Assembly (NCBI GenBank): GCA_011009095.1
Contig: VTPC01091261.1
Coordinates: forward strand, 447,906-511,905
DNA length: 64,000 bases
Origin: Ignelater luminosus
Lineage: Eukaryota > Arthropoda > Insecta > Coleoptera > Elateridae
Direction of reading: 5' to 3'
A model generated the notes under the pieces. That model searched no databases and had not been told where the DNA came from. It was given only the letters and a program-made list of their open reading frames with translations. Of this stretch, positions 25,186-35,960 are shown one piece after another. Each line of letters opens with the position of its first letter. Position 1 is the first letter of the stretch. A program made the translations under genes and the position numbers.

Positions 25186-25559
25186 TTATGATTCTGATGT
25201 GATTCTTCGTCTTAGGAAAAATCTTGGAATCTCTCCTAAAGTATCTTTAGTATCGGAAGGGTTAGATAAAAGAAAGTCAAATTATTGGTATGATACGCCT
25301 TTTGAAAAGACAGTTCATACCCAAGACAGGTTGATAGATTGACATATTGAAAGGTATCAAGTATTTAAGTTAGAGCAATTCTTTAGATGATAGAAGAAAA
25401 TGAAAGTTAGTGATACCTCGACATTTACGTTCGTCAATACTGAAAGAATGGCGTTTTTAAGGCCAAATAAAGACTTTCTTTTAATATTATTGGCCAGAAA
25501 TATCCTTTACCTTCTTTTTCGGTTGGATTTTGATTTTGAATAATACTAACAATAAGTAA

Positions 25560-27950
25560 GAAGTTTGGAGGAAGAATCAAAGAATATATACAACATAATG
25601 AAAGAGTCATGATGATTAAACTAGAAACGAAATCAAAGCATACAACAATAATACAAGCATATATGCCAACCACAGACCACGATAATGAACAAGCAGAAGA
25701 AATAAAACATGCGCGTGGAGATGAAAACCTGATTATACTAGGTGACTGGAATGCTAAAGTAGGAGAACTACCTGAAGATAAAAATACAGGGAAATGCAGA
25801 TTAGGGAAAACAAATCAAGGAGGAAACTGGTTAATAGAATTTTGTGTCAAACATGAACTAGTGGCAAATACCCTTTTCCAACACCACGTCCGCAGGCAAT
25901 ATAAGTGGACAATGAGGGCGATACCAAATTGACTATATCTTAACAAAACAAAAATTTAGAAACCAAATGAAAAATTGTAAAAGCTACACATGAGCAGATA
26001 TTGACAGCTACTACAATTTGGTTATGATAAAAAGTAACTTAAAATTTAAAAGAATAAATAAGAGAGTAAGTCCGGGATGAAACTTAGAAAAACTTAAGGA
26101 AGAAATAACAAAGAAAACTTCAAAAAGCAGTAATAGGGATTTTGCAACAAAGAAAATAATAGAGATGAATAGTGAGAACGTCTGGGAAAAGATTAAAAAG
26201 AGTATATAACAGAAGTTTTAGGAAAAAGATACGACAGAATAGAAAATCATGGATTACAAAGGAAATAACAGAAGTCATAGAAGAAAGAAGGAAACTTAAA
26301 AACTGGCACAAAGAAGAACACTAAGCAAAATACAGAATGCTAAGAAACAGAATAAAAAGAGAAGCAAGAACAGCCAAGGATAGATATATAGCTCAAAAAT
26401 GTGAAGAAATAGAAAATTATTTAAAGACAGGGAAAATAGATAGAGCTTTATAAAAACCTTCCTCAGAGAACGAAAAACAAGAAATTGTACGATTAAAGAC
26501 GAAAACGGAGTAATTTTAATGGAACAACAAAATGTAACGAACAGATGGAAACAGTATTTAGAAAAACTATATGATAGAGATAATAACGACAACTTTCCAA
26601 AATAAAAGATTAAACAAAGGCGGAAGTCGACAAGGAAGGAGATGGGAAAGCCTCAGGCACAGATGGTATATCGACTGAGGTTATCAAAAATCTGGGAGAA
26701 CGAGTATTACAAAAACTCTTTCAACGAGTTACAAATATTTACGAAACGGGAGAAGTGCCTACTTTACAAAAAACTATGTAATTCCTATTCCTAAAAAGTA
26801 AACTTCTATGAATGCCATAAACATCGCATAATAACCAAACTAACCCGAATTATATACAAACGAATTGAAAAAAATAATAGATGAAAGCCTAAGAGAAGAC
26901 CGATTTGGGTTCAGGAAAAGCACAGGAACACGGGAAGCAATATTAGGACTCAGATTAATAATAGAAAAAATGATAAGAAAAGACAAGTGAACATATACAG
27001 CCTTTATTGATATCGAAAAGGCTTTTGAGAACGTTAAATGGAAAAGGATTAGCGAATAATACATAACATCTATCAAAATCAACTTATAGAAGTTAAATAT
27101 AAAAAACACCAGACATATGCAAAAATAAGAAAGGGTGTGAGACAAGAGTGCTCGCTATCTCCACCACTACTCAATATATATATGGCAGAAGCACTAAAAG
27201 AAGTAAGACAAACAACAAACATAGGGATAAATATACATAGAGAAAAAATCGAAATGCTGCGCTATGCAGATGACATTGCCTTATTGGCAGAAAATGAGGG
27301 AGACCTATAAGAAGCTCTCAACCAACTACAAACCGTACTTAAAGAGTCTTATAACATGAAAATAAATTATACAAAAACGAAAATATTGGTATGTAGAAAA
27401 CAAAGGCATGGTTACACAAGAATAAGACTAATAGATGAAGTGGACGAGTTCTGTTATTTGGAAGGCAGTATAACAACAGATGGAGTTCAGCAAGCGTAAA
27501 AAGCCTTCCACAAAATGAAACACCTGCTAACGTCATAGCACTACATAGGAGACTACAAATGATGAAAATATATGTCTGGAGTATAGCTCTTTGTGGATGT
27601 GAAACGTGGACAATTGGGAACCTGGAGAAACGAAGATTAGAAGCTCTAGAAATGTGGTGTATAGAAAAATGCCTAAAATAAAATGGACTGATCGAATAAC
27701 GAATAAACAAGTACCCAGAAAAATGAAAGTAGACAGACATCTGTAAAAACAAATTGTAAAAAAAGAAATACATATTACGACAAAACGAAGTACTCAAAAC
27801 AATAACTGAAGGAAGACTAATAGGCAAAATGCCAAAAGAAGGCCAAGAATGGAATACATCAAACAAATTATGCATGATAAAGGATGTGCTAAATATGTCG
27901 AACTGAGACTCCAAGGATTGTTAACCTAGAAAGAAATTCTTATATCCCAT
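25560..27950 (+). mobile_element. Long RTE-like LINE copy with endonuclease and reverse transcriptase, decayed
   Basis: The endonuclease half (25609-25932) shows TTIIQAYMPTTDHDNEQ and the diagnostic ILGDWNAKVG. A Lys/Arg-rich linker (ITKEITEVIEERRKLKNW) lies near 26250-26310. The reverse transcriptase follows: GKASGTDGISTEVIKNLGER (26645-26702), FRKSTGTREAILGLRLIIEK (26907-26970), TAFIDIEKAF (near 27000), VRQECSLSPPLLNIYMAEAL (27135-27195), LRYADDIALLAE (27257-27295), MKINYTKTKI and FCYLEGSITTDG (27450-27480). The tail gives YVWSIALCGCETWTIGNLE (27570-27630) and continues to about 27950. At least six stops or frame changes break it. The plus-strand LINE explains several long minus-strand open frames over the same region, which are its shadows. 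Confidence 0.88.
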
Positions 27951-28019
27951 AAAGATATAGCCCGTTCACTTTTTTTGCTTAATTTTTAATATCAAACGCT
28001 TTTGTTACTAAAGTACGCG

Positions 28020-28390
28020 ACCTTGCCAGCTAATCTTGAACTTTCTTTTTTTGTTGTGTGTTGCGGATTTTCTTCACTCATTCTTCTTGTCATTCTTTGT
28101 TATTTCTCCATTCCACTTATTGTTAGATGTCTTCACCACTTCAATCTCTTTTAGTATGTTGTGTTTTTACTATATCTTTCTCCAAAGTATTTTTGATAGT
28201 TCATAGTTCATGCTATTTTTCTCTTCTCTTCTAAGTTTAGGTAGCGCCCTTAATATGTTTCTTTCATAAAGTTTTTAGTTTAATTTCAGGTTTTGCCTAC
28301 ATAAATGATAATCGGCCAATAACTGTTCGATAGATATTCAGCGTTGATTCTCTTCTAATAAAATTTACATTTTTATGAGCATAATTACTT
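28020..28390 (-). mobile_element. Second RTE-like LINE tail, opposite strand
   Basis: Read on the minus strand, 28350-28300 gives RRESTLNIYRTVIGRLSF. This is followed by KLNKLYERNILRALPKLRREE near 28270-28215 (interrupted) and then KEIEVVKTSNNKWNGEI near 28150-28110. The pattern is that of the region after the reverse transcriptase thumb in insect LINEs (L.IYKT.I.PV..YG..., then FER.ILR.I...). Stops interrupt it. It points toward the plus-strand LINE ending at about 27950, so two independent insertions lie tail to tail here. Confidence 0.5.
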
Positions 28391-28929
28391 GTGTTCTAAG
28401 GCTTACTTTGTTCTTTTCTATATTTCTACCCCAATGCAGTTGTCTGAGTAAGCAACGCATTTAAATAGTTAAAGCTTACAATTTTGCAATTTGTAATTTT
28501 CTATGTAGTATTTTGTTTTGGTTTCACATACTACAGGACCATAAAATTGAGTCGTTCTGCTTATTTCGAGGAAGTTTTCCTTAGTTCTGAGAGCGATCTG
28601 CTTGTAATGGCAAGATTGTCTGCGTGCACTATATGTGATAATTGTGTATTAATCAGCCCAGATATACTTAGCTTACTCCTAAGGTGATATTAAATAGAAG
28701 ACATGATAAATAGAATGTCTTCCTGCCGAACCCTTAAAAATTATTTAATTAACTAGCGCTCATAACAACTTAAATAACGTTTTTATTTAAAACGTAACAT
28801 AAATTTAAAAAAGTGGATCTTATTCCATACAGAATGTTTAATTTTTAAAAACATATGGTATTTAATTCAGAATCATAACAATTTTTAAAGTTAAAAACAG
28901 TATAATTCTTTTAACGGAGAAACATTTGT
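28391..28929. other. Short unassigned interval
   Basis: AT-rich; no coding motif or repeat recognised. Confidence 0.35.
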
Positions 28930-29834
28930 TAAGGTATGTATTAATACATCAAAGTTACATGATACCTGGACACATATTCAAGTGTACACTGTTTAACAAA
29001 ATACTAAAATGGAGTTTTCTATATTTTTTTATACCTTTATTGCGGGATTCCTGTGCTTCTTCTGCTAATTTCTTTATTGGCAGTATGACTTTTGATATAA
29101 CTTCAACTTCTCGAAGCAAAACCTTATAAAGCTTTATACACAGTTGGCCAGATTCTAAGATACAGTTATCGAATTTATCCGCATCTGTCTCATCATCACA
29201 AGGTAGAGTCTATTAGTATGGTATGAAATTTACATCTAATCATGTTATAGTCGCAGATAAATCAACGACTTTAAAAAATCTTCGTGCCGCGTTCCCATCG
29301 TTCATAATACCACTACCTATAGGTTTTGGTTGATTCACTAGCAGTCCAAGTGTGATTTTAAATCTTTGTTGGATAAGTTTTTGTTTTGTTGCAAAATTTG
29401 CTTTTCTTCTTTAGAGCAAATTTGTTCTGAAAACAACGAGTAGAAGAGCTTCAAACAGGTGTAGCCGTGTGCATGTTGACAGACCAAAATCATCGGCTTT
29501 CCGATTTCGGGCAGCATCTTATATCCCCATCATTCGCACGTTTTGTTGTTGCCTTACATAAGTAACATATTTAAGTAGATGAATTGTTAGTTAAAATGTT
29601 ACAAATTTCTCCATCTCTTTTTGTCATCACAAGAACATGGTGAATTATTATTACTTCGCTTTGATCATTATACGAAGTAATTAGGAGTAAGAAAAGCAAT
29701 TTATTTTTGAATATCATTGATACACTGCACTGTTCTTTAGTTTCTTCAACAAACCAAAATTTTAGTGAACGACAAACACCTTGTTGAAGAAGGTCGCGGA
29801 TTGCCTCATAATATACGTCAATTATTATCAGCAT
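28930..29834 (-). mobile_element. Transib-family transposase fragment (RAG1-related), decayed
   Basis: On the minus strand a series of ordered motifs matches the C-terminal half of Transib transposases, the DNA transposon family related to RAG1. From 5' to 3' they are GEICNILTNNSST, then ICYLCKATT (Cys pair, near 29550-29620), then DDFGLSTCTRLHLFEALL (29440-29500). Next come KLIQQRFKITLGLLVNQPKP (29310-29375) with IGSGIMNDGNAARRFF (29270-29320), followed by CDDETDADKF and CIKLYK. Last is VILPIKKLAEEAQESRNKGI with KKYRKLHF (28990-29085). The EEAQESRNK segment corresponds to the region holding the last catalytic Glu in this family. At least four stops or frameshifts break the frame. The N-terminal part and terminal repeats were not found. 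The family call rests on remembered motif similarity. Confidence 0.7.
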
Positions 29835-30160
29835 CTGCTTCCATAACCAATTATAATTAAATAAATTGATACCACAAATAAGGCTTTTGTATTATCAAGT
29901 CTTTGTTTATAATTCGAGTGCCCAGTGCAACCGTTACACCCCCATCATGAACGAAATCTTCTTTAATCCTTAAAAGACCGAGCCAGTACTCAATCTTAAT
30001 TTTATTATTATTTATTTGTTTATTTCATGTGCAAATTTAACAGCTCTTAGATTATACATTTAGTAGCAATATTCTAACATAAAAACTTAAATTGAACTTA
30101 TAACTACTAAAAAGGTGGAATAAGGCGGATGACAATTAATCAAACATTTCCGACTTTATA
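29835..30160. other. Short unassigned interval
   Basis: No motif or repeat recognised; it is bounded by the Transib fragment and the nested TA-flanked element. Confidence 0.35.
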
Positions 30161-30758
30161 TACAGGGTGATTCCGAAATAAAAAGGTATCCTTTTAATAG
30201 GTGATAAGTGACGCTAAAAGAAGACAAAAAATAAAAAACGAAGTGGCTTCGTGAAAGTTGAGAATTTTTACAATTTTTCTAAATATTAAAAACTGAAGTC
30301 GTCTCTGGTTAGAAAAAGAAGTGTTTCTTGTATTCTCGCCTTAAAAAGCGAAAGTTAAGGAGATTTACGATGTTTTTAAACCCATGTAGTGCAGGAACAA
30401 AAATCTACCAGACATGCCTATTTTCTTGGAACTAATAACGCAGGTGTAGTAGCACAAATAAATACCATAAGCTACCTCCTGGACATTTTATAACTTTCCC
30501 TTTTTAAATATTGAAGATGAGGAGATTAAAGTAATTGCGATAGCCAGCTCCAAATATGTTTAACATGCAGGGTTGTTGAAATGCATTAAGACAGTAAAAA
30601 AAAATAATAACACAATTTATGTCACGCACATTTAGACTCCAGTCTCGCAAGAAACATTTTAATTCCTTATTATTATTTAGTCACTTGAATAGAAAACATT
30701 TTAAATGGCAACGGATACACATACTACTTAAATGAAACATACGCATGGAAGGTACTAC

Positions 30759-31752
30759 CAGAAGCGGATTTAGGTTTAATTACGCCCTAGGCCTATTTTG
30801 ATATGGCGCCCTTTTTGTTTTTTAAAGGTGTATTATATAAAATATACAGGGTGTCCCGTAAATGCCAATAAAGCTTCAGGTCAACATCTTCTTTTATGAA
30901 TGCTTATTGTAAATCTGCAAAAAGAAAATTTCTCCTCAGGTTAGGGGTACAAATGGTCAGAAGTTAACATTTTTAACACTAAATAAAGAGAAACCAAACA
31001 ATCGAATCCAAATAAAGCCATTACGAATTCAACAAATGAATCTGTTGAAACAATTACCCTTGATAAAACACAGAACTGTTATATTTCCTTTTTTTTGAAG
31101 ATGCTGTTAAAAATTAAATTCTTACCAAAAAAATAGATATGACAAACATGCAAGTCTTGGGTGTACTGACAAATCCGATGAAATTAGTTGCCAGCAATTC
31201 TTTCAAGTTTTGACAATTTTATGGTCATTATCACTGGAATAAAACTGATAAATCTTTGATTTCTTGGGATGCTTTATTTCCTGTATTCGGATAATTTTGT
31301 ATTTGCCTGCAGCAGCGTTACCAAGTTTATATTTCTTTTCTTTGGTTCGTGTGACAAACCTAAGTACATTGGAACATTCATGTTTTCAATTTTGGCACCT
31401 TAAGAGGTTTAGGAACACTGCTATCTAAAGTTTTGTTGGCATTTACGGGACACTCTGTATAATAAAAAAAGAGTTGAAAAAAATCTATTCAATTTTTTTA
31501 TACTTTTATAATTCCCGAAATTTTCAATTGGTCAATTAATGTTTTGTTTGTTTCAATAATTACATACTTAACCATGTTAAGAATAATATTTTTGAAACAT
31601 CCCTAAAATCTTTTCATAGAGTCACCGGAAAACTCCATGAATTTCGAATTTTTATCGTCTTTAAAATTTTGCTGCGCCTCAGATTTTGGCGCCCTTCATA
31701 TCTTGCCAGCCTAGGCCCGGGCCTCGCGGGCCTAAGCCTAAATCCATCACTG
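30759..31752. mobile_element. hAT-type non-autonomous element with 8-bp target duplication (nest level 2)
   Basis: The ends are imperfect inverted repeats: CAGAAGCGGATTTAGGTTTA on the left, and CAGTGATGGATTTAGGCTTA read inward from 31752. Similarity continues in patches to the shared GGCGCC. Directly outside lies a perfect 8-bp duplication, GGTACTAC, at 30751-30758 and 31753-31760. An 8-bp duplication with CAG-type ends is the signature of hAT elements. Without the insert it carries, only about 380 bp remain, a size typical of a miniature element. It is inserted in the TA-flanked element at 30163-32201. Confidence 0.88.
30847..31457. mobile_element. Inner TA-flanked miniature element (nest level 3)
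   Basis: The left end CAGGGTGTCCCGTAAATGCC (from 30847) matches the right end CAGAGTGTCCCGTAAATGCC read inward from 31457. Similarity runs on for about 35 bp with a handful of mismatches. TA duplications lie at 30845-30846 and 31458-31459. At 611 bp and without coding motifs it is a miniature mariner-type element. It sits inside the hAT-type element and is therefore the youngest of the three. Confidence 0.88.
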
Positions 31753-32203
31753 GGTACTACTAACTATCGCCTCTGTATTCAATTCAATTCTATAAATTCA
31801 ACCAATTTTTATTTATGTAGCATGATGCTTATTGAAGTTTTTGATTCCTTAGGATTTTACAGAAAAAAATTACTAACAGTAAAATTTTAATATTTTTCCG
31901 TTTACCGATTAAAAAGTAAAAGTTATAAACGTGCCCATTGGTTATTTATGGCATTGTAGAAAACAGAAAAACTATTATAGTCCTCACATAAATAGCAAGA
32001 GCTGCCTGCCAATAACAAGGACAGTCAGTCAACTCCTATTAATTTTTACTTAAGTAAAAGTATGAGAGCAGGACCGGTTTGGCTTAGCGATTAAATTTCA
32101 ATCGCATTTTTCTCGGAAACTATGCAATTTTTACCTACCGTTTTTTACCATTACTCCGCTATCCATCTTTAAGAGGATACCCTTTATTTAGGAATCACCT
32201 GTA

Positions 32204-32876
32204 TACTGTGTTCACTTAAAATAATGTCAAAAGCAAAACAATAAACACCAACGAACGGTACCAAACAACCCACAGCTGTTCATAAATGATTTCTAAAGTA
32301 ATAGTTGTCAGTTGTTACTTTGTACCCAATGTTTTGTTGTTTTTAATATGATTTTTGTACGACTTGTTTAGTCGTTAAATGTTTATTTTATTATTAAATT
32401 AATTTTGTTTTTATGACTTGTATAGTCATTAAGTGTAATTACTTGAAATATAATAAATACAATTGTTACTTAATATAGCAGAGGCGAGGTAAAGGTATGC
32501 TGTTGACAAGAAGCGATGAAAGAGAAGAGAGAGTGGGCTTTTCAACCCCTGGTATTTAAGTGTTTGGCATAATGGGGGGGGGGGGGTTGAGTTGACCACG
32601 TTTTACATAAACACCTGACTTAAACTTTCTTTAGTAAAATAATCGCAGCGTAAAAGATAATTGCGAAAGTGAGTCTTACGCACATTAAAGAACAATAAAT
32701 ACTTGTATGAGGGTGTTCCAAAATATATAAGATAGGGAAACATTAGATATAAGGAAAGTTGGGTACAAGGTACCCAACGTTGATCCTTCAAGGGTTGAAT
32801 GTGTGTTTACAGTATCAGTAATTGTAGCTTGAACTACATCCATAATTATGGAGGCATTATGAAGCTTGTATTTATA
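32204..32876. other. Unassigned interval with a poly-G run
   Basis: No coding motif. A purine-rich patch (AAGAGAAGAGAGAGTGGG near 32519) and a run of G stand out from the AT-rich background. Confidence 0.4.
32574..32586 (+). repeat. Run of 13 G
   Basis: Thirteen consecutive G at 32574-32586 in otherwise AT-rich DNA. Such runs are prone to length error in assemblies. Confidence 0.9.
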
Positions 32877-34620
32877 CAGGGTGTTCCTAGAAGTTCTGTA
32901 TGACGTTGTACCACATATTCTTCAGACCAAAATAGGACGATTTAACCAAACTTACCGCTGTCCAAAAGTGCTTCGTTAAGGCACTACCGGAGTCAAAGAT
33001 TGGAATTAAATTTGGGATGTGAATGTTTACTGGAAAAAAGGGTTTTTGACATCAGTTTTTTGCTAGTGGGTATTTCGTAAGTGGTCATAAATCGATCATC
33101 CACATGCAAAAAAGCTCAGATTTTTTATTGGTTTGGTCAATACTTTTGAAACTTTTTGTCTCTTGTTCGATTTTGATAACTGCAATCATTTAGGCAGAAT
33201 AAAACCCATGATGATGAAACGTAATTTTAATGCAGCAAATCAAAACGCTTACATTAAATGTTCAAAGTGACCATGGATACAAAGATAAATACGTCGTAGA
33301 AAATTAAACTGTACTCTTTTGCCTTTTGTTTAATTTTGCTAACTGTAATAGTAGTTGTGGAAAAAAAGTAATTTTGATTTGCCGCACGACAGCATAACAA
33401 ATTTATTTATTTGTAAAAAAAATTGTATGTATCAAAAAGTGATGTGTTTAATGGTTATCGAGCGGCCACATTCTTCCAAAAATTTTTTTTCTGATAAATT
33501 TAAGTACTACATAAAGCAGAGTTTCACTTTTATGATGTTATTAAACTTGATTGTTAGTTGATAGTCTGCTTAAAACTTGTGCCTTAATGTTGTATTGAAT
33601 GTTAATTTATTTTCTTTATTTATCATGACCGTAACGCAGAATTGACAGATATATTATTAGTATTTAGATGTTGTCAAAGAAATAGTCGCGAATGTGTTAG
33701 AAAATACAGTTCAAGGTTTCCAACTTGTCGCGTACAAAACCATCAAACCTTTGCTGCCGTTGACAGATGTCTTCGTGAAACAGGCCATCAACGTATGATA
33801 AGGACTCCTATGGCTGAAAAAGAAATCTTAGAACGGGCTGCCAAAGATCCGGCATTAAGCATCAGACGCTTAGGTTTACAAATAGGAGTATCTAAAAATA
33901 GCGTGCATAAAGTTATAAAAGAACAACTGCTTTATCCATATCATATCCAAACAGTGTACGATATTTTACTTCCTGATTCTGACCTACGGCTGGTTTTCTG
34001 TCTATTCATCAACGCTCAGAGAACCGAAAATGTGAATTTCGGTAGAAAGACTTTATTCACTAATGAAGCTTGTTTTGCGAGGAAGGGTATAACAAATCTA
34101 CAACAATGACCATGTTTATGCTGAATAAAATCTGCATGCAACTAGGGTAATCCATTACCAGCATAAATTGAAGATTAACGTGTGGGCAGGAATCATCGAC
34201 AATTTTATTATTGGTCCAGTCATTCTACCGCGGCGATTAAATGGCAAAATTTATTTAGAACATATCCAAAATGCATTGCCTGATTTATTAGAAGATCTGC
34301 CTCTGGAATTCCGCCATGTGATTCCAGCACGATGGAGCACTTCCACATTTCACCCTAAATGTTTGTAACCATTTAAATCAGCAGTATCCAAATAGATGGA
34401 TCGGCAGAGACAATGATGCTCCTGTAAAGTAGCCACCACGTTTCCCTGATATGACGCCATGGGATTTTTTCTTATGGGGAGCTTTAAAAGCGATGGTGTA
34501 CGCCAGACCCGTAGGCACAGAATAAGAATTGTGGCGGCGCATTCAGGATGCAATAAATATTGCTCTATTCAACACATTATTTACTCAGGTTTTCAATTCA
34601 TTCAAACCTTAACAAAAAAT
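32877..34620 (+). mobile_element. IS630/mariner-type element with one recognised end
   Basis: The left end TA|CAGGGTGTTCCTAGAAG begins at 32877 and resembles other TA-flanked ends in this window. About 760 bp of non-coding DNA separates it from the transposase remnant at 33642. The right end is not certain. A degraded GGACACATCC near 34790 could be its counterpart, which would extend the element to about 34800; the end given here is where protein similarity stops. Confidence 0.6.
33642..34610 (+). pseudogene. IS630-like (Tc1/mariner superfamily) transposase pseudogene
   Basis: The first 155 codons hold a helix-turn-helix region: SSRFPTCRVQNHQTFAAVDR, then MAEKEILERAAKDPALSIRR, then LGLQIGVSKNSVHKVIKEQ. 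The first catalytic motif follows as TLFTNEACF, where the family normally has TDEA, so the first Asp is replaced by Asn. After a stop, KINVWAGIIDNFIIGPVILP with RRLNGKIYLEHIQNALPDLL (34168-34290) matches the family. In a shifted frame come HDGALPHFTLNVC (second Asp), YPNRWIGRDNDAPV and the last motif FPDMTPWDFFLWGALKAMVY (34442-34500). At least two stops and one frameshift make it inactive. This transposase type is widespread in insects. Confidence 0.85.
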
Positions 34621-34799
34621 TAATATATTATCTTTATAAATTAATCCTTCCAAACTTTTAAAAATGTGTAACCTAATTTTGTAAAAGATCTTATTAGAAC
34701 AGTTTAAATCAAATGACAGTATTTTAACTATAATATCTGCTAAATAAAGTTTGAAAACAACACAATTTACTGCTTTCTGTACTCAAAGGACACATCCAG

Positions 34800-35960
34800 A
34801 AACTAGAACTTGCATCTATGTAATTTCGTAAAATAATTCGCTCCGGCTAGCTTAGCAGTCATATTTTCTAATGTTAGAAACTGTAAATGGGGTCTTATTA
34901 ATGCCTTGTTTATGTTAACCGGATCTACACAAATTTTCAAACCACCTTTGTGTTTTTCTTTAATTTGACTAGCATTCTCTGTAGGTTCATTAATAGCTTG
35001 ACTATGTACCTGGGCATCCCTTGAAGGATATCTCATTATCTAAAATACACAAATCTCTTATTCATTTCATAGTTTCTAAGCCATCTGAAATAAAACTGCT
35101 GATTGCTATTGTAGATTTACAATAATTGTTTTTAACACCGACTTGATTCGGTACTTCCGTCTTGAAATCCCCACACTGTCATCATTACTACTATTACCTG
35201 TATCGCCTTGCTCAATGGCATAAGCTATTTTGTCTTTATATCTGCATGCACTAGCAAAATGATTTGGCAATTGCATTTGTTACATTTCTTAGCAAATACT
35301 GGACACTAACCATAATTATCTTTGTATTCACACTCTTCACAAAGTTTACTATTTGATTGTTTTGAATTTTTATGTTTGTGATTTGTTTTGTGATCTTTTA
35401 TAATTCACTAGTTTCTTAATAGTTTTCTTCTCTTTAATAACATCAACAGCTGCATGTTGTGGTTCTTGTTTCATCATTATCTGTTGTGTTCTAGCACGAA
35501 CCATCGTAGATTTCCGTATTTCCAAGGTTTGTTGAGTATCTAAATTTCTTAACAGTGTTTTTTCTAAAATAGCATCACATATTCCTTTTATACAAATATC
35601 AACTACGAGTATAAGACTGAAAAATGAAAGTCTTTCAAATGTTACATTTGTCTATGGAAGAAAATTCTCATCAAAATGTTTCAATGTTTCATAACCATAA
35701 TTATCCAATTTTCTAGCATTATTCTTCATGAAGCTCATACAATTTATATGTTTCACAACCTTCATCTCTAATAAAGTTTAGACGTAACTAGTTTCACATT
35801 CTTTAATTTCTGCCGTTGTGATTACAAATTTCCAGTAAATGGCACTGGTCTGCAGTTCTGATTTTGAGTGTTGGATGCTTGGACATTTTCTGCTTCTACT
35901 AATCTGCTCTTTTCTTCATCACTGCCTGTCATACTGTTTTTTATAAGCAAATTTATAAAG
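34800..35960 (-). mobile_element. Ty3/Gypsy retrotransposon fragment: gag zinc knuckle and start of reverse transcriptase (fossil)
   Basis: On the minus strand a zinc-knuckle-like Cys cluster (CEECEYKDNYG, then CNKCNCQ) lies near 35230-35350 in the gag-like part. The beginning of a reverse transcriptase lies at 34803-35036, with GGLKICVDPVNINKALIRPH and ENMTAKLAGANYFTKL. The wording of the RT motif (DP..LNKAL.RPH.Q..TLE) is that of Ty3/Gypsy elements. Order and strand agree with one gag-pol element. The copy is broken and both ends are missing; no LTR was recognised. It looks old. The IS630-like relic lies next to it on the left. Confidence 0.75.

Larger units (their letters stand above)
30163..32201. 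mobile_element. Outer TA-flanked non-autonomous element (nest level 1)
   Basis: The left end CAGGGTGATTCCGAAATAAA (from 30163) is the inverted counterpart of the right end CAGGTGATTCCTAAATAAAG (read inward from 32201). The similarity extends for more than 30 bp with a few mismatches. TA flanks both ends (30161-30162 and 32202-32203), as in Tc1/mariner-type insertion. Once the younger insertion inside is removed, about 1.0 kb remains with no transposase motif, so it was non-autonomous or is an internally deleted copy. Confidence 0.8.

Noticed and set aside
26120-27145. Several Phe/Leu-rich minus-strand frames that look like membrane proteins
   Set aside because: They are the complement of the Lys/Ile/Glu-rich LINE linker and reverse transcriptase on the plus strand.
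27339-27914. 191-codon open frame on the minus strand, the second-longest genuine frame in the window
   Set aside because: It lies opposite the reverse transcriptase and tail of the plus-strand LINE, is Phe/Leu/Ser-rich and has no motif; it is a shadow of A-rich LINE sequence.
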